Below, in pieces: positions 12,225 through 20,020 of a stretch of DNA of 64,000 nucleotides (its first letter is position 1; every line of letters starts with the position of its first letter). The notes below the pieces were generated by a model. It was given only the letters and a program-made list of their open reading frames with translations. It was not told the DNA's origin and did not search any database. Position numbers and translations under genes: made by a program. This DNA comes from Humidesulfovibrio mexicanus (lineage in GTDB: Bacteria; Desulfobacterota; Desulfovibrionia; Desulfovibrionales; Desulfovibrionaceae), in assembly GCF_900188225.1 (NCBI RefSeq), contig NZ_FZOC01000001.1:434596-498595 (forward strand), in the 5' to 3' direction.

Positions 12225-14627
12225 ATGCCAAAAAAGACCACGAAGAAGACCGCAACGCCGAGAAAAAGGACATCATCCATGAGGTGGAGCCGCAGCTTCA
12301 AGCGAAAACTGTTCCTGGCCATATTGGCGCTGCCCGTGGCAGCGGCCCTGTGCGCGGCTTTGGCCTTCTGGTACTATTCCCACGACCTGCCCGGCTTCCG
12401 CAACATCACGGACTACAAGCCGCCTCTGGTGACCACGGTGCTCTCCCGCGAAGGTCGCGTGCTCGGCTACTTCTACAAGGAAAAGCGTTTCCTGGTGCGC
12501 CTGCAGGACATGCCCGAACACCTGCCCCTGGCCTTTCTGGCGGCGGAGGACTCCAGCTTCTACAAGCATGACGGCATCGACCCCTGGGCCATCTTCCGCG
12601 CCTCGCTCATGAACCTCAAGGCCGGCGGCATCCGCCAGGGGGGAAGCACCATCACCCAGCAGGTGGTCAAGCGCCTGCTGCTTTCCCCGGAAAAAAGCTT
12701 CGAACGCAAGATCAAGGAAGCCATCCTGGCGTATCGCCTGGAAAACTACCTCACCAAGGACGAAATCCTCACCATCTACCTGAACCAGATCTACCTTGGC
12801 TCCAAAGCCTACGGGGTGGAGGCCGCCAGCCGGGAATACTTCGGCAAGCACGTGAAGGACCTGACCCTGGCCGAGGCGGCCGTGCTGGCCGGGTTGCCCC
12901 AGGCCCCCAGCCGCTACAACCCGTACTCCGACCCCGAGGCGGCCAAGGTCCGGCAGAAGTACGTGCTTGACCAGATGCTCTCCCAGGGCTGGATCACCCG
13001 TGAACAGCACACCGACGCCCTGGCGCAGAAGCTGGCCTACAAGAGCATGGAGGACAACTCCTGGAAGCTCGGGGCCTACTACCTGGAAGAAGTCCGCCGC
13101 TTCCTCATCGAAAAGTACGGTGAGGAGGAAGTGTACACCGGCGGCCTCACGGTGGAGACCGCCTGCGTCATTGCGCACCAGCAGGCCGCGGACAACGCCA
13201 TGCGCCGAGGCCTGGGCGACGTGGCCAAGCGCAAGGGCTGGGAAGGCCCGGCTGGCAGGCTCAAGCCGCAAGAGGTGCAGGGCTTCCTGGACGAGGGGCG
13301 CACGGACGAAAGCATCAAGCCCGGAACCTGGGTGCGCGCGGTGGTGACCGAGAGCGCCAAGGACAAGGCAGTGGTGCGCTTCGGCCAGAACACGGGCGAA
13401 ATTCCCGCCAGCACCACCATGTGGTGCCGTAACGGCGTCAAGGGGCTCAAGGGCGAAGCCGCGCCGATTCCAGGCGATCCGTCGCGCATCGTCCACAAGG
13501 GCGACGTGGTCTGGGCCACCGTGCGCGAGGCCAAGGGCGGACGACACTACGTGCTGAATCTGGAGCGGGCTCCTGGCCCCGAGGGCGCGCTGGTGTCCAT
13601 GCTGCCCGAAACCGGCGAAGTGGTGGCCCTGGTGGGCGGCTTCAGCTTCGAGAAAAGCCAGTTCAACCGCGCCACACAGGCCAAGCGCCAGCCCGGCTCG
13701 TCCTTCAAGCCCATCGTGTACTCCGCGGCGCTGGACAACGGCCTCACCCCGGCCAGCGTCATCATGGACGCGCCCATCGTCTTCGCCAACGCGGAAGCAG
13801 GCACCGTCTGGCGTCCGGAAAACTACGAGAACATCTTCTACGGCCCCACGCTGCTCTCCACCGCGCTGGCCAAGTCGCGCAACCTGGTCACCATCCGGGT
13901 GGCGCAAAAAATCGGCGTGCGCACGGTCATCGAGCGCGCCCGCGCCCTGGGCATAGAATCCGAATTGCCCGAAAACCTGTCCATCGCGCTCGGCTCCTCG
14001 GCCCTCACCCTGACGAACCTCTGCCAGGCCTACACGGCCTTCGCCCGCGACGGCTCCTACGTGAAGCCGCGGCTGGTGCTCTCCGTCACGAGCGCCTGGG
14101 GTGAAACCCTGTACAAGAGCGAGCCCGAATATGTGGAGGCGGTGAGCCCGCAAAACGCCTTCCTCATGGCCTCCATGCTCAAGGAGGTCATCAACGTGGG
14201 CACCGGCGGCGCGGCCAAGGTGCTGGGCCGACCGCTGGCAGGAAAGACCGGCACCACCAACAACGAGCAGGACGCCTGGTTCATCGGCTTCACCCCGCAT
14301 CTTTTGACCGGGGTGTACGTGGGCTACGACCAGCTCCAAAGCATGGGCCGCGAGGGGTCCGGCGGCCGCACGGCCCTGCCCATCTGGCTTGAGTACCGCC
14401 GCGCCGTGGAGGACCGCTACCCGCCCGACGACTTCCTGCCGCCTGAAGGCATCGTGTGGGCGCGGGTGGAAAACAGCCAAGCCATCGGCTCCAAGGGCCA
14501 GCCTGCGCCGGAGAGCTACTTCCTGCCCTTTGTGGAGGGAACCCAGCCCGAGCAGACCGATGTCGGCGCCGCCGAAACCGGAGACTCCACAGCCAGCGAT
14601 GCGGACCTTATGAAGCTTGGCTTCTAA
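12225..14627 (+). CDS. mrcA: Class A penicillin-binding protein (PBP1A type)
   Basis: This 800-residue bifunctional peptidoglycan glycosyltransferase/transpeptidase is anchored by one N-terminal transmembrane helix (about 28-51) after a Lys/Arg-rich cytoplasmic tail. The GT51 domain has Glu108 in the AAEDSSFYKHDGID motif and QGGSTITQQ further on. An inserted OB-like segment (about 315-440) is typical of PBP1A. The transpeptidase has the SxxK motif with Ser492 (PGSSFKP), SRN as the SxN motif, and KTGTT. The start ATG lies immediately after the upstream TAA; an internal ATG at 12279 would shorten the cytoplasmic tail by 18 residues. The C-terminus is acidic and low-complexity. Confidence 0.95.
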   Translation: MPKKTTKKTATPRKRTSSMRWSRSFKRKLFLAILALPVAAALCAALAFWYYSHDLPGFRNITDYKPPLVTTVLSREGRVLGYFYKEKRFLVRLQDMPEHLPLAFLAAEDSSFYKHDGIDPWAIFRASLMNLKAGGIRQGGSTITQQVVKRLLLSPEKSFERKIKEAILAYRLENYLTKDEILTIYLNQIYLGSKAYGVEAASREYFGKHVKDLTLAEAAVLAGLPQAPSRYNPYSDPEAAKVRQKYVLDQMLSQGWITREQHTDALAQKLAYKSMEDNSWKLGAYYLEEVRRFLIEKYGEEEVYTGGLTVETACVIAHQQAADNAMRRGLGDVAKRKGWEGPAGRLKPQEVQGFLDEGRTDESIKPGTWVRAVVTESAKDKAVVRFGQNTGEIPASTTMWCRNGVKGLKGEAAPIPGDPSRIVHKGDVVWATVREAKGGRHYVLNLERAPGPEGALVSMLPETGEVVALVGGFSFEKSQFNRATQAKRQPGSSFKPIVYSAALDNGLTPASVIMDAPIVFANAEAGTVWRPENYENIFYGPTLLSTALAKSRNLVTIRVAQKIGVRTVIERARALGIESELPENLSIALGSSALTLTNLCQAYTAFARDGSYVKPRLVLSVTSAWGETLYKSEPEYVEAVSPQNAFLMASMLKEVINVGTGGAAKVLGRPLAGKTGTTNNEQDAWFIGFTPHLLTGVYVGYDQLQSMGREGSGGRTALPIWLEYRRAVEDRYPPDDFLPPEGIVWARVENSQAIGSKGQPAPESYFLPFVEGTQPEQTDVGAAETGDSTASDADLMKLGF

Positions 14628-14648
14628 TATTGATTGGGGAGCATCACC

Positions 14649-15338
14649 ATGGACATACGGTGTATTCTAGACTTCTTAACACAATACGCTGTCGCACTAA
14701 CAGCGCTCACTGGCATTCTGGGTATTCTTAGTACGGTTGTTATCGGATTATTGTCAGGCAGGTTTGCTCTCAAATCCGTTTACAAAGCAGCGGAGCTTAA
14801 CGCAAGGGCGGCAAGGCTAAAGGAAATCCAACAGGTCAAGGATACGCGTGAAGCTCTTAACATGGAGCTCACTAATCTTTTAGAAATCTACAACGGTGGT
14901 GAGGGGCTAAAAATTCTTAACTCCTCTTTCAATTCGCCGCACCACCCGCAAAGGGGTTACATCCCTGAATTTGGCCCACCGCTTATGCTTTACACTCTCG
15001 GACCAGCGATTGGGAAGCTCGACAAATCTGACTGTGGTTTCTTTCTCTTGGCCTACCGGACGGCGATGCAACTCCAAAGCATGTTCAAGAGGTACCAAGA
15101 ACTATTGGAAGAACAAGAGCGCCCTCGCACCTACCTTAAAGAATGTCGCAATTTCGAGAGCGTTATCAAAACGCAGATTCATCAAAGTGCCCAAGACATC
15201 CGAGGAACGGACGAGAATATGCGACAGCTCATCCGATACGCACAGGAATTGCTCTCACGCCCACTCGATGAAGAGGGAAAACCAATTGGCTCTGTTGAAG
15301 AAACATTGGCTAATTTGAAAAAGACAAAAACTTCTTAG
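14649..15338 (+). CDS. Orphan membrane-anchored protein of unknown function in an AT-rich patch
   Basis: The 229-residue product is not recognised. The start ATG 14649 is chosen because GGGGAG lies seven bases upstream; a TTG at 14634 would add five residues. Residues about 10-36 form one transmembrane helix with little before it. The remainder is mostly charged, helical and cytoplasmic by the positive-inside pattern, with helices around AARLKEIQQVKDTREALNME and MFKRYQELLEEQERPRTYL. Base composition breaks sharply from the neighbours: two 60-base blocks I counted are 47% GC against roughly 68% around it, and codon choice follows (many AAA, TTA, CTT). This suggests horizontal acquisition between mrcA and the PhzF gene. 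There are no mobile-element remnants. Confidence 0.7.
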   Translation: MDIRCILDFLTQYAVALTALTGILGILSTVVIGLLSGRFALKSVYKAAELNARAARLKEIQQVKDTREALNMELTNLLEIYNGGEGLKILNSSFNSPHHPQRGYIPEFGPPLMLYTLGPAIGKLDKSDCGFFLLAYRTAMQLQSMFKRYQELLEEQERPRTYLKECRNFESVIKTQIHQSAQDIRGTDENMRQLIRYAQELLSRPLDEEGKPIGSVEETLANLKKTKTS

Positions 15339-15451
15339 CCCACCTCAAAGCAGTTACACTTCGTCACTCTTCTACATACAAAGAACATACTGAAACTGCT
15401 TCATTATTCTGAAATATTTTTCCCAAATTCGCTGGGGTAAAGGAAAGCAAT

Positions 15452-16264
15452 ATGCCTAGGTACCCCCTCTACCAGGTGGACGCCTTCGCCGAAGGCCCGT
15501 TCACGGGAAACCCGGCAGCAGTGGTGCCGCTTGCGGCCTGGCTGCCGGACGAGACCCTGCTCGCCATCGCCGAGGAGAACAACCTCTCCGAGACGGCTTT
15601 TTTCGTGCCCCTGCCGCCGGAAAGCGGGGCCGACTACCACCTGCGCTGGTTCACCCCCACCTTCGAGATCGACCTGTGCGGCCACGCCACGTTGGCCTCG
15701 GCCTGGGTGGCGTTCAACGAACTCGGCTTCACTGGCCCGTGCGTGCGGTTCCGCTCGCAAAGCGGACCGCTCGCGGTCACCAACGAAAACGGCGTCCTGA
15801 CCCTCGACTTCCCCTCCTGGCCGCCCAGCCCAACGCCCGTCACGGAAGAGATGGTCCGCGCCTTCGGGGCCACCCCGCTTGAGGCCCACGCAGGGCGCGA
15901 CCTGCTCTGCGTCTTTGCGGACGAGGACGTGGTGCGCGGGCTCACCCCGGACCACGCGGCCTTCCACAAGCTGCCCTACGTGTGCAACATCGCCAGCGCG
16001 CCGGGCAAAACAGGCGGAGCATACGACTTCGTGTCCCGCGTGTTCTGCCCGGAGGTGGGCGTGCCCGAGGACCCGGTGACCGGCTCGGCGCACAGCCTGC
16101 TCACCCCCTTCTGGGCCGCCAGGCTGGGCAAGACGCGCCTGCGCGCGTGGCAGGCGTCCAAACGCGGGGGACGGCTGGAGTGCGAATTGGCTGGCGACAG
16201 GGTGCGCATTGCGGGTCGCGCGGCCCTCTACCTGCGTGGCGAAATCGTGGCGCTGGGGCGGTAA
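15452..16264 (+). CDS. PhzF-family isomerase/epimerase-like protein
   Basis: The 270-residue protein has the PhzF fold of two diaminopimelate-epimerase-like halves. Visible motifs are YQVDAFAEGPFTGNPAAVV at the N-terminus, NLSETAFF with the catalytic Glu47, LCGHATLASA, and GVPEDPVTGSAH near residue 210. Phenazine genes are absent, so the substrate is unknown; most genomic PhzF homologues are uncharacterised. The upstream 113 bases remain AT-rich, marking the right edge of the composition anomaly. The AEC transporter gene starts six bases downstream, suggesting cotranscription. Confidence 0.9.
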   Translation: MPRYPLYQVDAFAEGPFTGNPAAVVPLAAWLPDETLLAIAEENNLSETAFFVPLPPESGADYHLRWFTPTFEIDLCGHATLASAWVAFNELGFTGPCVRFRSQSGPLAVTNENGVLTLDFPSWPPSPTPVTEEMVRAFGATPLEAHAGRDLLCVFADEDVVRGLTPDHAAFHKLPYVCNIASAPGKTGGAYDFVSRVFCPEVGVPEDPVTGSAHSLLTPFWAARLGKTRLRAWQASKRGGRLECELAGDRVRIAGRAALYLRGEIVALGR

Positions 16265-16270
16265 GGCTCG

Positions 16271-17197
16271 ATGGACAGCTTTTTCGTCGCCGTGTGCTGC
16301 CTGACCCTGGGCGTTGTGCTGCGCCGCCTGGGCCGCCTGCCCCAGGGGGCGGACCGCTGCGTCGCCGGGGTGGTCATCCAGCTTTCAGCCCCGGCGGTGT
16401 GCTTCAGCGCCGCCCGCACCATGCCCATTTCCGCCGAAATGCTGCTCCCGGCCAGCATGGCCTGGGTGGTCTTCGCCGGTGCTGGGGTCTTCTTCGGACT
16501 CCTGCGGCGTCCTCTGGGCCTCTCGCGGGAGACCTTCGGCTGTCTCATGCTCACCGCGGGCATCAGCAACGCCATTTTCATCGGCCTGCCTATGATCGAA
16601 GCGTGCTACGGCCACGAACTCACCTATGTCGCCTTCCTGTGCGACAGCCCCGGCACCTCGCTGGTGCTGGCCCTTCCAGGCGTGCTGCTCGCCGCGCACC
16701 TTTCGCCCCTGGGGCGCAAAAACATGGGCAAGGGCGAACGTGTGCGCCAGGCCCTCATGCGGGTGGCGGCCTTTCCGCCCTTTCAGGCCCTGCTGCTGGG
16801 GCTGGCGCTGCGCGGCGTGGCGTTGCCGGACTGGCTGCTTGCCGGTGTTCGGCACATCGGCATGACGCTGGTGCCGCTGTCCCTGCTGGCCGTGGGCCTC
16901 GGCCTCTGCATCAAGCCCCCGCGCGGGACAGCCGCGCCCCTGGCCCTGGCCCTGGTCTACAAGCTCCTGCTCGCCCCGCTTCTCATGCTGGGAGTGGCCG
17001 TATTCGGCTTCGCCAACACCGGTCTGGTGGCGCAGGTCACCATATTCGAAGCCGCCATGCCGCCCATGGTCCTGGGGGGCATATTGGCCACCGAGAACGG
17101 CCTGGACCCGGAGTTGGCGGCGATTGTCGTCAGCCTGGGCACGGCCCTGTCCTTCGTCACCCTGCCCCTGTGGCGGCTGGCCCTTTCTGCCTTGTAA
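16271..17197 (+). CDS. AEC (auxin efflux carrier)-family permease
   Basis: This 308-residue integral membrane protein has about ten hydrophobic segments in two halves. Family-typical polar breaks are TAGISNAIFIGLPMIEACYG in the first half and FANTGLVAQVTIFEAAMPPM in the second. AEC members such as malonate or malate carriers move organic anions; the substrate here is unknown. It begins six bases after the PhzF-type gene and probably shares its transcript. Two hairpins (17229-17248 and 17304-17366) lie between it and the convergent DUF401 gene. Confidence 0.88.
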   Translation: MDSFFVAVCCLTLGVVLRRLGRLPQGADRCVAGVVIQLSAPAVCFSAARTMPISAEMLLPASMAWVVFAGAGVFFGLLRRPLGLSRETFGCLMLTAGISNAIFIGLPMIEACYGHELTYVAFLCDSPGTSLVLALPGVLLAAHLSPLGRKNMGKGERVRQALMRVAAFPPFQALLLGLALRGVALPDWLLAGVRHIGMTLVPLSLLAVGLGLCIKPPRGTAAPLALALVYKLLLAPLLMLGVAVFGFANTGLVAQVTIFEAAMPPMVLGGILATENGLDPELAAIVVSLGTALSFVTLPLWRLALSAL

Positions 17198-17228
17198 AGC
17201 CGAACGAACACAGTGTTACGAATTTAAT

Positions 17229-17248
17229 TTTCTTGCTACGGCAAGAAA
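17229..17248. other. Perfect 8-bp hairpin between convergent genes
   Basis: Arms TTTCTTGC and GCAAGAAA with loop TACG lie 31 bases after the AEC stop. AT-rich sequence flanks it on the minus side, but there is no clean T tract for either direction. It could be a weak terminator. Confidence 0.4.
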
Positions 17249-17303
17249 GCTATGGCATGGAAGAGGGAGCAGCAGCGAGACCCCCTCGCCAGTTTGCAGG
17301 AAG

Positions 17304-17366
17304 CCAGCGGCCAACGCTCCGACACTCCCCCGGCAACAGGGAGTGCCCCCGGAGCTTGGCCGCTGG
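17304..17366. repeat. Long near-perfect inverted repeat (63 nt) between convergent genes
   Basis: Three stacked stem blocks pair perfectly: 11 bp (CCAGCGGCCAA / TTGGCCGCTGG), 6 bp (GCTCCG / CGGAGC) and 7 bp (CACTCCC / GGGAGTG). Single-base or four-base bulges separate them, and the loop has nine bases. With 24 GC-rich pairs it is the strongest hairpin in the left half of the window. It ends 24 bases from the minus-strand DUF401 stop. No T run follows, so it is a transcript-end stabiliser, a bidirectional block or a REP-like element. Confidence 0.6.
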
Positions 17367-17389
17367 CCCAGTCCCCCACCGCGCCCCGG

Positions 17390-18691
17390 CTACCCAAGGG
17401 CCGCAAGCACGAAGAACCAGCCCACGCCGCAGGCCAGCAACAGCGCGCAAGGAGCCAAAAGCCGCCTCCAGGCCTGGCCCAGATCCGTGCCGAAAAACTG
17501 GCAGGAGAGCACGAAGCACACGTGCAGTGGCGAAACCATGACCCCGGTGAAGCCCGAAAACAGCGCCAGGGTCAAATGCGGCATGAGCTGGGCGCCAGCC
17601 GGATCGACGGTGTGCAACACACCCAGAATGATGGGCACTGTGGCCCCTACGAAGGCCACGGTGATGCCGGAAATGAACCCGACAAGAAACGGCAGCGCGA
17701 GCGTGAGCGCGAAGAGCGCTCCCGGCCCTGCGCCCTGGCGGGCCAATTGGCCCACCGCGCCGGAGGCTTGCAACACATCCTTGAACACCAGCACGGACAC
17801 CACCAGCGCCACAAGGCGGTACAGCTCGCGATCGGCCAGCACCCCGGCCACAAAGCCCGGCCCGACCTTGTTCTGGAACAAGGAGCAGACAATGGCCAGC
17901 ACCAGCGCGGCCATGATGCCCAATTCAAAGGGGAGATCAGGCGCAAAAAGCGTCATGCCCACCTCGAAGCCCAGGCCGCAGCCGATGGCGATGAGCATGG
18001 GCAAGCCCTCGCGCAGAGCGGCGCGCCAGTCTCGCGGGGGGCGCTGGCCTTGCGGCGCTCCGGCCAGGTGCGCCACGGCAGGGCGCATGATGAACGCCCA
18101 GCCCAATAGCGCACAGAGCAGGATGCACGGGCTTGTGGCGGCGATGACCCGCGCCAGCGGGACTCCGGCCAGGGACGACGCCAGGATGATGCCCGGGTAC
18201 AGGGGCCAGCACAGCTCCCACAGGTGACGGAACCAGTAGTTCACCAGCGCGGTGTCGCGCCGCGCAAGGCCGAGTTCGTCGGCCATGTCGCGCACCAGCG
18301 GCGCGGAGAACACCGCCCCGCCCGGCATGGGCAAAAAGCCCACCAAAGCCGGAAAGAAGGCCAGCCGAAACCGGGGGTCGCCCAAAAATCCCGTGGCCGC
18401 CTGCATCAGCCGCCGCGTCTGGCCGCTCTTCTCCAGCACTTCGGAAAAGAACAGGATGAGCGCCATGATGAGGATGAGGAACACGGTTTCGGGCTCCACC
18501 AGCGACACCGCCGCCACGCCCGCCCACTGCAGGGGCGACATGCCGAAGCTCATGGCGAGGACAAAGCCGCCCGCCAGCACCGAAAGCCACAGGGGGCGGC
18601 GCAGGCGAAGGCCCGCCAGCATCACGCCGAAGGCGAACAGCACCTTGCCCAATGGCAGCACAGGCTCCAGAGAATGCGCGAGTTCCGTCAC
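17390..18691 (-). CDS. DUF401-family multi-pass permease-like protein
   Basis: The 433-residue, highly hydrophobic protein has about 10-12 membrane segments. Characteristic loops are EVLEKSGQTRRLMQA, FLPMPGGAVFSAPLV and NYWFRHLWELCWPLYPG, as in the DUF401 (PF04165) group, a relative of gluconate/citrate-type permeases. The substrate is unknown. The start is a GTG at 18691, chosen because AAGGAG lies eight bases upstream. The frame stays open far upstream (to 19423), but that part is the antisense of another gene. It is convergent with the AEC gene and divergent from the gene at 18818. Confidence 0.82.
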   Translation of the reverse strand: MTELAHSLEPVLPLGKVLFAFGVMLAGLRLRRPLWLSVLAGGFVLAMSFGMSPLQWAGVAAVSLVEPETVFLILIMALILFFSEVLEKSGQTRRLMQAATGFLGDPRFRLAFFPALVGFLPMPGGAVFSAPLVRDMADELGLARRDTALVNYWFRHLWELCWPLYPGIILASSLAGVPLARVIAATSPCILLCALLGWAFIMRPAVAHLAGAPQGQRPPRDWRAALREGLPMLIAIGCGLGFEVGMTLFAPDLPFELGIMAALVLAIVCSLFQNKVGPGFVAGVLADRELYRLVALVVSVLVFKDVLQASGAVGQLARQGAGPGALFALTLALPFLVGFISGITVAFVGATVPIILGVLHTVDPAGAQLMPHLTLALFSGFTGVMVSPLHVCFVLSCQFFGTDLGQAWRRLLAPCALLLACGVGWFFVLAALG

Positions 18692-18817
18692 GATACAGGC
18701 TCCTTGCGCCGGGCGCATTGCCAGCGGCGAGAGGCGGTGATACTCCCTTTGCGCATCGGCCGAAAGCCCCCCGGACAGGGGCGCGCCCGGCCGCCGGATA
18801 CCTTCAAGGAGACGCCC

Positions 18818-19351
18818 ATGTCCACCGCCATAGCCCCGCACATTCCTCCTGCCGCTCCGCAAACCCTGGTGCGGGATCCGGCCCTCAGACAGGCCATGCG
18901 CGCGCACATCCAGGCCGTGATCCAGGCGCGCGTAGCGCAGGACGAGGACCGCCGCGCCGAGGCCCTGCGCGACTACCTCGCCGTGACCCAGGCCGCAGCC
19001 GACCTGGACGCGGCCAGCACCCTCTCCACCATGATCCCCCCGCTGCTGCCGTCGCTCTATCGGCGCTGGGCGGGCATGTTCGCGGACCGCCTCTTCGAGA
19101 CGGCCAGCGAGGAGCAGCTGCGCGTGCTCTGCGACGGAAGCGAAGAGAACGGCGCGGCGCTTGCCCTGGCCTATGTCATGTTTCTGGAGTCGGAGCGCAT
19201 GGAACGGCGCATGAGCGAGGATCTTTGCGCCCTGGGTCGCGGCGCAGAGGGGGGACAGGAGGTCCAGGAAAAGATGGCGGACATGGCCGCCGGCTACATC
19301 CGCGCGCGCGTGGCCAAGCTGGCGGAAAAGCAAGCGATCAAAAAGAAGTAG
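18818..19351 (+). CDS. Hypothetical helical cytoplasmic protein
   Basis: The ATG at 18818 is preceded by AAGGAG at seven-base spacing, which fixes the start. The 177-residue product has no signal peptide or membrane segment. It appears almost entirely helical, rich in Ala, Arg, Glu and Leu, with a central stretch LLPSLYRRWAGMFADRLFET and a basic end (KQAIKKK). I do not recognise the family. It diverges from the DUF401 gene and its stop lies one base from the end of the convergent TPR gene. Confidence 0.65.
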   Translation: MSTAIAPHIPPAAPQTLVRDPALRQAMRAHIQAVIQARVAQDEDRRAEALRDYLAVTQAAADLDAASTLSTMIPPLLPSLYRRWAGMFADRLFETASEEQLRVLCDGSEENGAALALAYVMFLESERMERRMSEDLCALGRGAEGGQEVQEKMADMAAGYIRARVAKLAEKQAIKKK

Positions 19352-19352
19352 G

Positions 19353-19892
19353 CTAGACCGTCCTGGGCGTGTCCAGCACCCGCTCAACCGCCAAAGCAGC
19401 GGCCGGACCGTCCAGGGGATCATCGTCCCCGGCCAGTTCCACCAGGCCCACTTGCAGGTTCAACTCTCGCGACAGCGCCACCCGCTCCGGGTCGAAAAAG
19501 AGCTTCCAGACCACGGCGGCCTTGCGCAGGCGGTCCAGCCGGGCCAGCACCAGCCCCAAAAACAGGATGGCCCGGTTGTCCTTGCGGTTCTTCTGCAACA
19601 GCCGCTCGAACTCCACCTTGGCCTGGATGAACTGCCCCTGGCGGTACAGGCACTCGCCATAGCGCTGCCGCGCCTCGCCATTGGCCGATTCCTCGGCCAG
19701 GAATTCCTTGTACAGGGTGGCGGCGGCGGCGAAATCCCTCACGCCAAAGGCCGCGTTGGCCTGGGCGAGCAGGGGCGCGGTATTCGACGCCACGGCCACC
19801 GGGGCGGGCTCGGCCCCGCGCGCCCGGTCCAGAAAACCGAACAGCAGCCTGCGCCGCGAAACGTCGATCTCTTCCTTTGCGTCCTTTGCCAC
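19353..19892 (-). CDS. TPR-repeat protein
   Basis: The 179-residue protein has two to three tetratricopeptide repeats between about residues 40 and 130: AAFGVRDFAAAATLYKEFLA, then ARQRYGECLYRQGQFIQAKV, then AILFLGLVLARLDRLRKAAV. The N-terminus contains SRRRLLFGFL, which looks superficially like a twin-arginine motif. However, no hydrophobic signal core follows, so a cytoplasmic scaffold role is more likely. Partners are unknown. The stop is one base away from the convergent hypothetical gene. Confidence 0.75.
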   Translation of the reverse strand: MAKDAKEEIDVSRRRLLFGFLDRARGAEPAPVAVASNTAPLLAQANAAFGVRDFAAAATLYKEFLAEESANGEARQRYGECLYRQGQFIQAKVEFERLLQKNRKDNRAILFLGLVLARLDRLRKAAVVWKLFFDPERVALSRELNLQVGLVELAGDDDPLDGPAAALAVERVLDTPRTV

Positions 19893-20020
19893 GCTTTCCC
19901 TCCAAAACAGCTCCCGATACGCGCGAACTGCACGCGGGGCCTTGCGATTCCTGGGCGCAGAGCATACTTCTTTCGGCTACGGGGTCAAGCCGCAATCGCC
20001 TTGGGAGGGACTGAAAGCCG

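Noticed and set aside
18692-19423. Extension of the DUF401 protein upstream of GTG 18691
   Set aside because: That part is antisense to the hypothetical gene at 18818-19351, is not hydrophobic like the permease, and lacks a ribosome-binding site.
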